Shown here in pieces: positions 51,368 through 58,973 of a stretch of DNA of 64,000 nucleotides. Within the stretch, counting starts at the first letter, position 1. Each line of letters opens with the position of its first letter. The stretch lies in assembly GCA_965119745.1 (NCBI GenBank), contig OZ221973.1, positions 1,054,001 through 1,118,000 on the forward strand, given 5' to 3'. The translations under genes were made by a program, and so were the position numbers. The notes under the pieces were generated by a model. The model saw only the letters and a list, made by a program, of their open reading frames with translations. It had not been told where the DNA came from and did not search any database. The DNA is from CAJFUR01 sp904420575. Its GTDB lineage: Bacteria; Actinomycetota; Coriobacteriia; Coriobacteriales; Eggerthellaceae.

Positions 51368-51466
51368 GCGGGACGGGCGAGGCAGGCAGGACAGGCAGGA
51401 CAAGCGGGACAAGTGAGACAAGCGGGGAAAGTGGGGAAAGTGGGGAAAGCGAGGCAGGCGGGAAGC
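51368..51466. repeat. 9-bp tandem minisatellite
   Basis: Eleven consecutive 9-base units related to GCGGGACAA, GTGGGGAAA and GCGAGGCAG with no break in register. One strand is almost pure purine. It is likely polymorphic by slippage. Confidence 0.75.
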
Positions 51467-51678
51467 AGCGCCAAACGGGACAGGCGAGAGTTTCGGGAGG
51501 GTCTTTCGCCGCAGAAGGCGTGCCTGTCTCTGCCTTTCCGGCAAAACCGTTGGTCGCGGATTGCCTTGCCGGATTTGGAGGTGGGGCAATCTTTTCGAGC
51601 CCCGCATCAGGTGTCATCGGTGCCTTGATGTCGATGCTGATCTTACCGAAATATTTTCGGTATTGCTAAAGTTAGACA

Positions 51679-51707
51679 TTGACTATTAATAGATATAGTC
51701 TTATACT
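51679..51707 (+). promoter_or_regulatory. Near-consensus promoter with operator-like dyad
   Basis: TTGACT (51679-51684), 17-base spacer, TATACT (51702-51707). The spacer region contains GACTAT (51681-51686) and ATAGTC (51695-51700), an inverted repeat that could bind a repressor. No gene follows for 400 bases on this strand. Confidence 0.7.
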
Positions 51708-51713
51708 AGATAA

Positions 51714-51780
51714 GGTCTGAAGCACGGGAGAGCGAGCCAGTCGACAAGTCCCTAAGTCGTTTGGCTCGCTCTCCTATCGT
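51714..51780 (+). ncRNA. Candidate RNA beginning with a 13-bp hairpin
   Basis: Downstream of the promoter, GGAGAGCGAGCCA (51727-51739) pairs perfectly with TGGCTCGCTCTCC (51762-51774), loop 22 bases. The 3-prime end is not known; further hairpins occur to about 52010. tmRNA and RNase P signatures are absent. Confidence 0.35.
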
Positions 51781-52203
51781 TGCTCGTCTTTGCTCTGAAC
51801 GGTCTCCGCCATCGCTCGTTTTGGCTCCTGAACGTGCGTTCTGCAGTTTGCTTGTGGGCTTTCGCTTGCGCGTTGCATTGCCAGCCCGTTTGATGGGCGG
51901 CTCTGAATCTCAAGGAGCTCGTAGGGTGAGCTGTTCGCTCATGGTAGTAACCTGCGGTTCTGGTCAGCCGGTTGCGGGTTAGGGTCGGCGTCTGTCGGCT
52001 CTAACCCGCTGGAAGTTGCGGCTGATTGGCTGGTTGCGCGCATCTCTGTGCCTTTCGCCCTCCGGCCGCACGCCTTTCGTAGGGTGGAAGCCTGCGCGGC
52101 GATTCTGCGTTTCCGGGCGTCGCGCAGGCTGCATGAGGCGAAATCGCCAGAGCGACATCCCCTGCGTGCGCGTTTATCCGACGTTTGCCGCCGCACCACT
52201 TTC

Positions 52204-53571
52204 CTAAGCCTGTTGTCTGCGGGCCTCCAGCATCCTTAGGTCCTTGTTCCATTTCTTGGAGAAGGGCAGCACGTCGAATGCCGCTACCAACGAAAGCACG
52301 CCCATGACTGTAAACACGGCCATGCGATGGTCGGTTCCACCGACGATCGCCTGCACGATGACGTTCAGAATGGACCCGAACACGATGGCAAAGTTCGCAA
52401 GCGATAGGTTGAGCGGGTAGTTCTTCGCGCCATAGCGCTGCCGTGCGAACGCCGAAGCGACCACGGGCACGCCGCCGTAGCAGAAGCCGCAGAGAAGTGC
52501 GCCGACAATGTAGAGTGCCGGAATGCCAGTGGCGAACGCGCCGATGATGCAGGCGCAGGCGAAGACGGCAATCAGGCCGTCAACGAGCATGGTCACCTTG
52601 ACGTCGGTCTTGTCGTAGACGATGCCGATGACGACGCGCGCCAGGCCGTTACACGTGGAGACCAGGCCGACGAGCAGCGTGGCGAAGCCCGCCCCCACTC
52701 CGACGAGTTGGGCATCGGAAGCGCAGTTGCCGATGGTGGCAAGGCCGATGGCGATGACGATGATGGCCCAAATCCAATACACGTAGAACGTCGGGCTCTT
52801 GAGAGGGGCGTCCTCGTCGCCGGGATCGTATCCGCTGGCGGTCTCTTTGCCGGGCGCCATGATCTTGGTGACGTTCGCGGGCGGGCGCTGCAGCAGCAGG
52901 GCGAGCACGATGACGACGGCGCAGGTGATAACGCCGATGCCCGCGAAGACCACGCTTAGGCCCACGGCAGGGATCAGGTTCACCGCCAACGTGCCCAGAA
53001 TGAGTGACCCGAGGCCGAATCCCATCATGAGGACGCCGGACGAGAAGCCCACTTTGTCGGGGAACCACATGTTCGTGGTTGCGATGACGGAGTTGTAGCC
53101 GATGCCGACGGCAAGGCCTCCCAGCACGCCGTAACACAGGTACACGGCTGCAATGCTGCCGCTTCCGAACAGGCCCGCCCCAACAAAGCCGTCCAGGAAC
53201 ATCAGGGCGGCGATCACGAGTGTGCTGCGCACGCCAATGGCCTTTTCGATCTGCGACCCGATGACGGCGCCGATGCAGAAGGCGACCATCATGATGTTGA
53301 AGGTGAGCCCCACTGCGTCCTTTTCGAGTCCGAAAGAAGTGCTTATGGGCGTCGCGAACATGGAGAACGCGTAGATGAGGCCCAGGAAGAGCAGGGCGAA
53401 GGTGGACAGGGCCAGAAAGAGAGATCGCTTGCCCCGGATGCTTTTGGCGTCGTCGCCGGCCGACGCGGCATCGGTTTCGACGGCTGTTCCGGCGGACTCG
53501 CTTTCGGTCTTGGTGCGCGCGTCCCCGATGGTGGCATTGGCATCGTCGCGTTCGGCAGTGATGTTTGACAT
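52204..53571 (-). CDS. OFA-family MFS transporter (oxalate/formate antiporter-like)
   Basis: 455 residues, 12 membrane spans after a charged N terminus of about 45 residues. Features of the OFA subfamily: LGLIYAFSMFATPISTSFGL, GGLAVGIGYNSVIATTNMWFPDK and GFSSGVLMMGFGLGSLILG. Members exchange carboxylates such as oxalate and formate. It lies between nrdG and nrdD, but class III reductase using a thiol reductant would not need formate, so a functional link is open. ATG 53571 has GAAAGGGG upstream; the frame upstream lacks family features. Confidence 0.88.
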   Translation of the reverse strand: MSNITAERDDANATIGDARTKTESESAGTAVETDAASAGDDAKSIRGKRSLFLALSTFALLFLGLIYAFSMFATPISTSFGLEKDAVGLTFNIMMVAFCIGAVIGSQIEKAIGVRSTLVIAALMFLDGFVGAGLFGSGSIAAVYLCYGVLGGLAVGIGYNSVIATTNMWFPDKVGFSSGVLMMGFGLGSLILGTLAVNLIPAVGLSVVFAGIGVITCAVVIVLALLLQRPPANVTKIMAPGKETASGYDPGDEDAPLKSPTFYVYWIWAIIVIAIGLATIGNCASDAQLVGVGAGFATLLVGLVSTCNGLARVVIGIVYDKTDVKVTMLVDGLIAVFACACIIGAFATGIPALYIVGALLCGFCYGGVPVVASAFARQRYGAKNYPLNLSLANFAIVFGSILNVIVQAIVGGTDHRMAVFTVMGVLSLVAAFDVLPFSKKWNKDLRMLEARRQQA

Positions 53572-53871
53572 GGAACCCCTTTCGGCATTGTGATGGACGA
53601 TAAGGCCGCTTCGGCCGCGGCTTGCTCCTATGCGTTGCAGCTTGTGAGGGCCGCCGGCTGCGATGTCCGACAAGATGGGGTTGCACAGCCACGCGCAGAG
53701 AAGGTCGCAAGCCTTCGAGGATCGGCAGGCCGGCCCATTCAAGTGCTGTATGCATGGGAGGATTCCACGTTAGCGGCTTCGGGGAGGCGGACATCGCGCC
53801 GTGCGCGCTAGATCGGGGTGATTTTCATCCTCGCGTGGGTATGAGAAGAAGGACGATTTTCTATAGAACCA

Positions 53872-53913
53872 CCATATATTGCTATGCAAGGTGTCTTTTT
53901 GATCAATATATAG
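53872..53913 (+). promoter_or_regulatory. Two NrdR boxes upstream of nrdD
   Basis: Cores CCATATATTG (53872-53881) and CAATATATAG (53904-53913) match the NrdR-box core pattern CwAtATaTwG at 9 and 10 of 10 positions and are exactly 32 bp apart, the usual three-turn spacing. NrdR represses ribonucleotide reductase genes when dATP is high. Confidence 0.85.
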
Positions 53914-53973
53914 TTACTTCTTCTTGACGAGGCATCGGGGTGTTGATAAGGTGTTCCTATGCCTCCAGTAGGT

Positions 53974-54001
53974 CGCACGCAGTCTTTTCGCGTGCGTTTT
54001 T
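53974..54001 (+). terminator. Intrinsic terminator inside the nrdD leader
   Basis: Stem CGCACGC (53974-53980) / GCGTGCG (53990-53996), nine-base loop, then TTTTT. It lies about 145 bases before the nrdD start and after the NrdR boxes, so transcripts starting upstream must pass it. No other gene ends here on the plus strand. Confidence 0.65.
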
Positions 54002-54146
54002 GCGTCCGGCCCAGCCCTGTGGCAGGCGGACCGGACGTCGGAATGCAGCCGAGATCGCATCGTCTGCGACTCGCGGCCTGCCATGGGATGCACCGCGCAA
54101 GGCGAAAACTCGAAGCGCAGTGAAACGCACAATCAAAGGAGCATGC

Positions 54147-56666
54147 ATGTATCAGGTTCAGAAGCGAGACGGCAAGGTCACTGACTTCGACATCTCCAAA
54201 ATCACCGCAGCCATTTCCAAGGCGTTCGACGCGCTGGAAAAGCAGTACCATCCTTCCACCATCGACCTTCTGGCCCTGAACGTGACCGCGCATTTCGAGC
54301 CAAAGATCAAGAGCGGCATCATCGACGTCGAGGACATCCAGGACAGCGTGGAGGAAGTGCTCTCCACCGCCGGGTACGCCGACGTGGCGAAGTCCTACAT
54401 CCTGTACCGCCGCCAGCGCGAGAAGGTGCGCAACGCCAATGCGACGCTGCTCGACTACAAGGACCTGGTGGACCAGTACGTGAAGGTGGAGGACTGGCGT
54501 GTGAAGGAGAACTCCACGGTCACGTATTCCGTCGGCGGCCTCATCCTGTCGAACTCCGGTGCCATCACGGCGAACTACTGGTTGTCTGAAATCTACGACG
54601 ACGAGGTGGCCACGGCGCACCGCAACGCCGACATCCACCTGCACGACCTGTCCATGCTGACGGGCTACTGCGCGGGCTGGTCGCTCAAGCAGCTCATCCA
54701 GGAGGGCCTGGGCGGCGTGCCCGGCAAGATCACGTCGAAGCCGGCCAGCCACCTGTCCAGCCTGTGCAACCAGATGGTGAACTTCCTCGGCATCATGCAG
54801 AACGAGTGGGCCGGCGCCCAGGCGTTCAGCAGCTTCGACACGTATCTGGCGCCGTTCGTGCGCAAGGACGACCTTTCCTACGACGAGACGAAGCAGTGCA
54901 TCGAGTCCTTCGTTTTCGGCGTCAACACGCCGTCGCGCTGGGGCACGCAGGCGCCGTTCTCCAACATCACGCTCGACTGGGTGTGCCCGGCCGACCTGCG
55001 CGACCAACCTGCCATCGTCGGCGGCAAGGAGCAGGACTTCACGTACGGCGAGTGCAAGCGCGAGATGGACATGGTGAACAAGGCGTTCATCGAGATCATG
55101 ATCGAGGGCGACGCGAACGGCCGCGGCTTCCAGTATCCCATTCCCACGTATTCCATCACGAATGACTTCGACTGGAGCGACACGGAGAACAACCGCCTGC
55201 TGTTCGAGATGACCAGCAAGTACGGCACGCCCTACTTCAGCAACTACATCAATTCGGACATGGAGCCCTCCGACGTGCGCTCCATGTGCTGCCGGCTGCG
55301 CCTCGACCTGCGCGAGCTGCGCAAGAAGTCGGGTGGCTTCTTCGGCAGCGGCGAGTCCACCGGCTCCATTGGCGTCGTGACCATCAACATGCCGCGCCTG
55401 GCGTACCTGTCCGCGGACGAAGCCGACTTCTACAAGCGCCTCGACCACCTCATGGACGTGTCCGCGCGCTCGCTGCACACGAAGCGCGAGGTCATCACGC
55501 GCCTGTTGGACGCGGGCCTCTACCCGTACACGAAGCGCTATCTGGGCACGTTCGAGAACCACTTCAGCACCATCGGCCTCGTGGGCATGAACGAGGCGTG
55601 CCTCAACGCGAAGTGGCTGCGCGCCGACATGACGCAGGAGGCGGCGCAGGCGTTCACGAAGGACGTGCTCAACCACATGCGCGACCGCTTGGCCGACTAC
55701 CAGGAAGAATACGGCGACCTGTACAACCTTGAGGCCACGCCGGCCGAGAGCACCACGTACCGCTTCGCCAAGCACGACAAGGAGCAGTTCCCCGAAATCG
55801 TCACGGCGAACGACCAGGGCAAGCCGTACTACACGAACTCGTCGCATTTGCCGGTCAGCTACACCGACGACATCTTCAGCGCGCTCGACGTGCAGGACGA
55901 GCTGCAGACGCTCTACACGTCCGGCACCGTGTTCCATGCGTTCCTCGGCGAGAAGCTGCCCGACTGGCAGAGCACGGCCACGCTGGTGCGCAAGATCGCC
56001 GAGAACTACAAGCTGCCGTATTACACCATGTCGCCGACGTATTCCGTGTGCAAGAACCACGGCTACATCGCCGGCGAGGTATACGAGTGCCCCTGCTGCC
56101 ACGAGGAAACCGAAGTGTACAGCCGCATCACCGGCTACTACCGCCCGGTGAAGAACTGGAACGACGGCAAGAGCCAGGAGTTTGCCGACCGCGTGGTGTA
56201 CGACCTGGGCCATTCGCACCTGGTGAAGGGCGACGCGCAGGTGGCCGCCGCCGCAGCCGCCGTGGCGGGAGCGGCAGGCTCGGCGGGCGCTGCTGCCAAG
56301 GCGGGCGAAGGGGAGGCCATGACGGTTTCCGACGCCGTGGCCGCTGCCATGGGCGAGGCCGCGCCGCAGGCGGCAGGCCCGGCAGCCGCCGAAGCTCCCG
56401 AAAGCAGCATGCTTCCGGCTGGCCGCTATCTGGTGGCGACGCGCACCTGCCCGAACTGCAAGCATGCCGCCGCCCAGATGGACCAGGCCGGCATCGCCTA
56501 CGAGGAGCTGCTTGCCGAAGAGAACGTGGAGCTGGCACAACGCTTCCGCATCATGCAGGCCCCGACGCTCCTGGAGGTGTCGGCCGACGGCACGGTGGAC
56601 ATCACGGCGGGCGCGGCGGCCGTGTTCCAGAAGATCAACGCCCTGCGAGCCCAGGTGGTGGCGTAA
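54147..56666 (+). CDS. nrdD: Anaerobic (class III) ribonucleotide reductase with fused C-terminal glutaredoxin-like domain
   Basis: 839 residues. An N-terminal ATP-cone (MYQVQKRDGKVTDFDISKI) gives allosteric control; the glycyl-radical barrel follows. The C-terminal zinc site has cysteines in YSVCKNHG and YECPCCHEE, and the glycyl radical site is RITGYYRP with Gly663. After an Ala-rich linker (about 690-755) comes a redoxin-like domain, GRYLVATRTCPNCKHAAAQM (Cys768, Cys771) and MQAPTLLEV, resembling NrdH/glutaredoxin. This suggests the enzyme is reduced by an attached thiol redoxin rather than formate. AAAGGAG sets the start at ATG 54147. NrdR boxes and a leader terminator lie upstream. Confidence 0.94.
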   Translation: MYQVQKRDGKVTDFDISKITAAISKAFDALEKQYHPSTIDLLALNVTAHFEPKIKSGIIDVEDIQDSVEEVLSTAGYADVAKSYILYRRQREKVRNANATLLDYKDLVDQYVKVEDWRVKENSTVTYSVGGLILSNSGAITANYWLSEIYDDEVATAHRNADIHLHDLSMLTGYCAGWSLKQLIQEGLGGVPGKITSKPASHLSSLCNQMVNFLGIMQNEWAGAQAFSSFDTYLAPFVRKDDLSYDETKQCIESFVFGVNTPSRWGTQAPFSNITLDWVCPADLRDQPAIVGGKEQDFTYGECKREMDMVNKAFIEIMIEGDANGRGFQYPIPTYSITNDFDWSDTENNRLLFEMTSKYGTPYFSNYINSDMEPSDVRSMCCRLRLDLRELRKKSGGFFGSGESTGSIGVVTINMPRLAYLSADEADFYKRLDHLMDVSARSLHTKREVITRLLDAGLYPYTKRYLGTFENHFSTIGLVGMNEACLNAKWLRADMTQEAAQAFTKDVLNHMRDRLADYQEEYGDLYNLEATPAESTTYRFAKHDKEQFPEIVTANDQGKPYYTNSSHLPVSYTDDIFSALDVQDELQTLYTSGTVFHAFLGEKLPDWQSTATLVRKIAENYKLPYYTMSPTYSVCKNHGYIAGEVYECPCCHEETEVYSRITGYYRPVKNWNDGKSQEFADRVVYDLGHSHLVKGDAQVAAAAAAVAGAAGSAGAAAKAGEGEAMTVSDAVAAAMGEAAPQAAGPAAAEAPESSMLPAGRYLVATRTCPNCKHAAAQMDQAGIAYEELLAEENVELAQRFRIMQAPTLLEVSADGTVDITAGAAAVFQKINALRAQVVA

Positions 56667-56829
56667 GAGCCCTGTCATCCCGGCAGCCAGCCCTGCCGGT
56701 CGACCAACGGGCGTACCGCGAGCATACACCGAGCGTCAGCCACACAAGCAGCAAGCGCCCATCTGCGGGGCCGGATCGAAAGACCGGCCCCGCATCGCGT
56801 TTGGGGCTGATGGCGATCTGCCTCCAAGG

Positions 56830-56868
56830 TTGGCAACTGTATGACAAACGGTATATAATGTCATACAG
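56830..56868 (+). promoter_or_regulatory. Promoter of the MNT/HEPN pair with a 10-bp inverted-repeat operator
   Basis: TTGGCA (56830-56835), 18-base spacer, TATAAT (56854-56859). The inverted repeat CTGTATGACA (56837-56846) / TGTCATACAG (56859-56868) is perfect and brackets the -10. AAAGGAGG and the antitoxin ATG follow at 56883. Autorepression by the ribbon-helix-helix domain of the antitoxin is the simplest reading. Confidence 0.8.
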
Positions 56869-56882
56869 AAAAGGAGGCAACC

Positions 56883-57368
56883 ATGGCGCAATCGGTTCTC
56901 AGCGTCCGCATGGACGAGAAGACCAAACGCGAGTTCGCCGGATTCTGCGAAGAAGCCGGCATGAGCGTTTCGACCGCAATCAACCTGTTCGCGCGGCAAA
57001 CGGTTCGGGACCGCAAAATGCCGTTTGTCATCTCTTTGTGCGAGGATGAAGAGCGAGCGAAATGTGTGGTCGGCCAAGACGCGATTCGAAGTGCGGTCGA
57101 CGCGGCTGCGCGCTCCTTCCCCGCAATAAAGCAGGTCGTTCTGTTCGGCTCGTATGCGCGCGGCGAAGCTAGAACAGACAGCGACATCGATCTCCGCATC
57201 CTTTGCGACGAGGACCGAAGGTTCAGCATCATGAACCTGGCCGCGTTCGGCAATCGCATCCAACAGGCCACGGGGAAGTCGGTGGACATCGTTTCCAAGC
57301 GCGTCATCGACAATGACGAGCTACGCGAGGCGATTAAGAGAGACGGGGTGGTTGTCTATGAACGCTAA
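56883..57368 (+). CDS. MntA-type nucleotidyltransferase antitoxin with N-terminal RelB/DinJ ribbon-helix-helix domain
   Basis: 161 residues in two parts. Residues 1-50 (MAQSVLSVRMDEKTKREFAG, MSVSTAINLFARQTV, KMPFVIS) match the RelB/DinJ antitoxin fold. Residues 65-160 are a minimal nucleotidyltransferase: GSYARGEARTDSDIDL (Gly89-Ser90, Asp101 and Asp103). In MntA/HepT pairs the nucleotidyltransferase adenylylates the toxin tyrosine. The extra DNA-binding domain would allow autorepression at the matching inverted repeat upstream. It overlaps the toxin gene by 11 bases. Either domain could be the main neutraliser. Confidence 0.85.
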   Translation: MAQSVLSVRMDEKTKREFAGFCEEAGMSVSTAINLFARQTVRDRKMPFVISLCEDEERAKCVVGQDAIRSAVDAAARSFPAIKQVVLFGSYARGEARTDSDIDLRILCDEDRRFSIMNLAAFGNRIQQATGKSVDIVSKRVIDNDELREAIKRDGVVVYER

Positions 57369-57738
57369 GAATTCCGATCTCAAGCGCGTTCAAGAACTGT
57401 ACGCGGTCATCCAGGAAACGAAACGGCGCATCAAGGAATTCGAGATCACGAAACAGGAGTTTCTGGAAGACGATTCCGTTCGGAATCGCATGATTGCCGA
57501 CGGGCTTCTCATGTGCGTGTTCCGCGCGACGGAAGAAGCCGGCAACATGTCGGAAGAAGTGAAGGCGGCTTATCCGGGCATCGAGTGGAGTGGTATCCAT
57601 ACGATGAGGGACATCCTTGCGCACGATTATGGAAGCGCCGACCGCGTCATTATCTGGGCAAGCATCGAATACGATTTTCCCGAACTGGAGCAGTTCTGCA
57701 TTGCCTATTGCGAAGAGCGTGGTTGCTCAATCAACTGA
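57358..57738 (+). CDS. HepT-type HEPN-domain ribonuclease toxin
   Basis: 126 residues, all-helical. The HEPN active motif R-x4-H-x-Y is intact: Arg84, His89, Tyr91 in MRDILAHDYG. HepT toxins cut RNA and are silenced when MntA adds AMP groups to the motif tyrosine. ATG 57358 overlaps the end of the antitoxin gene. Members of this group are also called DUF86. The pair stands alone after nrdD. Confidence 0.87.
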   Translation: MNAKNSDLKRVQELYAVIQETKRRIKEFEITKQEFLEDDSVRNRMIADGLLMCVFRATEEAGNMSEEVKAAYPGIEWSGIHTMRDILAHDYGSADRVIIWASIEYDFPELEQFCIAYCEERGCSIN

Positions 57739-57838
57739 GATCGTGACGAACCCTGCCTCACATCCCTGCGTGGGCGCAGAGAGAGCAGCCGCATCCATCG
57801 CTTTCGGGGCTTGCCTTTGCCACTGGAGAGCGCTAAGA

Positions 57839-57857
57839 TACATACTGTTGGTATGTA
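57839..57857. promoter_or_regulatory. TetR operator, site 1
   Basis: TACATAC (57839-57845), five bases, GTATGTA (57851-57857). The same half-sites recur before the MFS gene at 58934-58956. Confidence 0.75.
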
Positions 57858-58006
57858 ATTGAGTGCGCAAGGGTCGCGCGGCGCTGGTGCGCTTTTGCCG
57901 CACGACCCGGCGCACACGCGCGGCGCGCCGCAGGGGGCGCGGCATCGTGCGACCTGCGGCGGGCAGGCGATCCCGCCAATGACGGCGAGGGAAGGTGGTG
58001 GTGAAC

Positions 58007-58699
58007 ATGGCGCGCAACAAGCATCCCGAAGAGACGATGAACCGCATCCTCGACGTGGCGCTCGCGCTCTTCTTCGAAAAGGGCTACGACAACACGAGCA
58101 TCCAGGACATCATCGACGGCCTGGGCGGTTTGACGAAGGGCGCCGTGTACCACCACTTCAAGTCGAAGGAAGACATCCTTTCGGCGGCGCTCGACCGCGA
58201 GAACGCGGGGCTGTACGAGGAACTCCGCCGCATCCGCGACGACGGCCATATGAACGGGGCCGAAAAACTGCAGGCACTGTTCGAGGCGTCGGTGATGGGC
58301 CCGCAGATGGACATGTGGGCGAACGTGGCGCCCGACATGGATCCGGTGAAGAACGCGCGGCTGCTGGGCCTGCAGTACCAGGCGGTGTTCGATGAGACGG
58401 TGCCGTACTTCGTGCAGCCCATCGTGGAGCAGGGCGTGCGCGACGGCAGCATCTGCACCGACCATCCGCAGGAGTTCAGCGAGGTCATCGTGCTGCTGGC
58501 GAACCTGTGGGCCGGCCCGATGTTTCGGCCGGGCACTGCCGAGCAGCTGCGCTGCCGGGTGGATTACTACATCGACGTCGTGAAGGCGCTCGGCCTGTCG
58601 CTTGAAGAGAACGGCCTGGGCGTCGTCTTGGAAAACTACCGACGCCGCTTTCACGAACGCATGAGGGAGGTGAAGGGCGTTGACGCCGTGACGGGGTAA
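58007..58699 (+). CDS. TetR-family regulator of the adjacent MFS pump
   Basis: About 230 residues. DNA-binding domain RILDVALALFFEKGYDNTSI, QDIIDGLGGLTKGAVYHHFK is typical; the C-terminal half is a divergent ligand domain. The start could be ATG 58007 or GTG at 57995/57998, as GGAAGG lies very near. Matching palindromes before this gene (57839) and before the MFS gene (58934) indicate that it represses both. Confidence 0.87.
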   Translation: MARNKHPEETMNRILDVALALFFEKGYDNTSIQDIIDGLGGLTKGAVYHHFKSKEDILSAALDRENAGLYEELRRIRDDGHMNGAEKLQALFEASVMGPQMDMWANVAPDMDPVKNARLLGLQYQAVFDETVPYFVQPIVEQGVRDGSICTDHPQEFSEVIVLLANLWAGPMFRPGTAEQLRCRVDYYIDVVKALGLSLEENGLGVVLENYRRRFHERMREVKGVDAVTG

Positions 58700-58900
58700 G
58701 GCACCGCTGTCTGCGGCCGACCTTGCCTGCCGTGCGGGTCTGGCAGGGCCCGGCAGGTTGGTGTCCGGTCAAGCGGGCGCGCCGGTTCGTGCAGATGCTG
58801 ACGTCGGGCAATCAAGCGCTCTGACTCTGGCGTGGCCGGGGCAGGCGGTCGGACAACCAGGCGCCCCAACCTGAACGCGGTTTTGGCATACGGTTGATGC

Positions 58901-58917
58901 GGGCTCCGCGAGAGCCC
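58901..58917 (+). terminator. Terminator-like hairpin before the MFS gene
   Basis: GGGCTC (58901-58906), five-base loop, GAGCCC (58912-58917), followed by TTCATATTA. It may end the tetR transcript; the 274-base gap before it has no gene. Confidence 0.45.
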
Positions 58918-58933
58918 TTCATATTACACTTAA

Positions 58934-58956
58934 TACATACCAACCGAAGGTATGTA
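58934..58956. promoter_or_regulatory. TetR operator, site 2, before the MFS gene
   Basis: TACATACC (58934-58941), seven bases, GGTATGTA (58949-58956), 17 bases before the MFS start. Half-sites equal those of site 1 at 57839. Confidence 0.75.
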
Positions 58957-58973
58957 AATAGAAAGGAAGACGT

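Larger units (their letters stand above)
50804..52203. other. 1.4-kb region without a recognisable gene
   Basis: Short frames exist on both strands but none has a ribosome site plus plausible protein. Contents seen: an 8-bp inverted repeat TGACGAAA/TTTCGTCA (51202-51226), a 9-bp tandem repeat array (51368-51466), an A/T-rich stretch with a near-ideal promoter (51679-51707), a 13-bp hairpin (51727-51774), and a GCGGGTTAG/CTAACCCGC hairpin near 51974-52011. It may contain a non-coding RNA, a decayed gene, or both. Confidence 0.6.

Noticed and set aside
51368..51466. CRISPR array
   Set aside because: Units are 9 bases in direct contact with no spacers and no cas genes nearby.
51714..52200. tmRNA, RNase P RNA or group II intron
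   Set aside because: Signature sequences (tmRNA ends, RNase P GAGGAAAGTCC, intron domain V) are absent.
53808..56729. 973-codon open frame on the minus strand
   Set aside because: It lies antisense to nrdD, whose motifs are certain; composition is that of a shadow frame.
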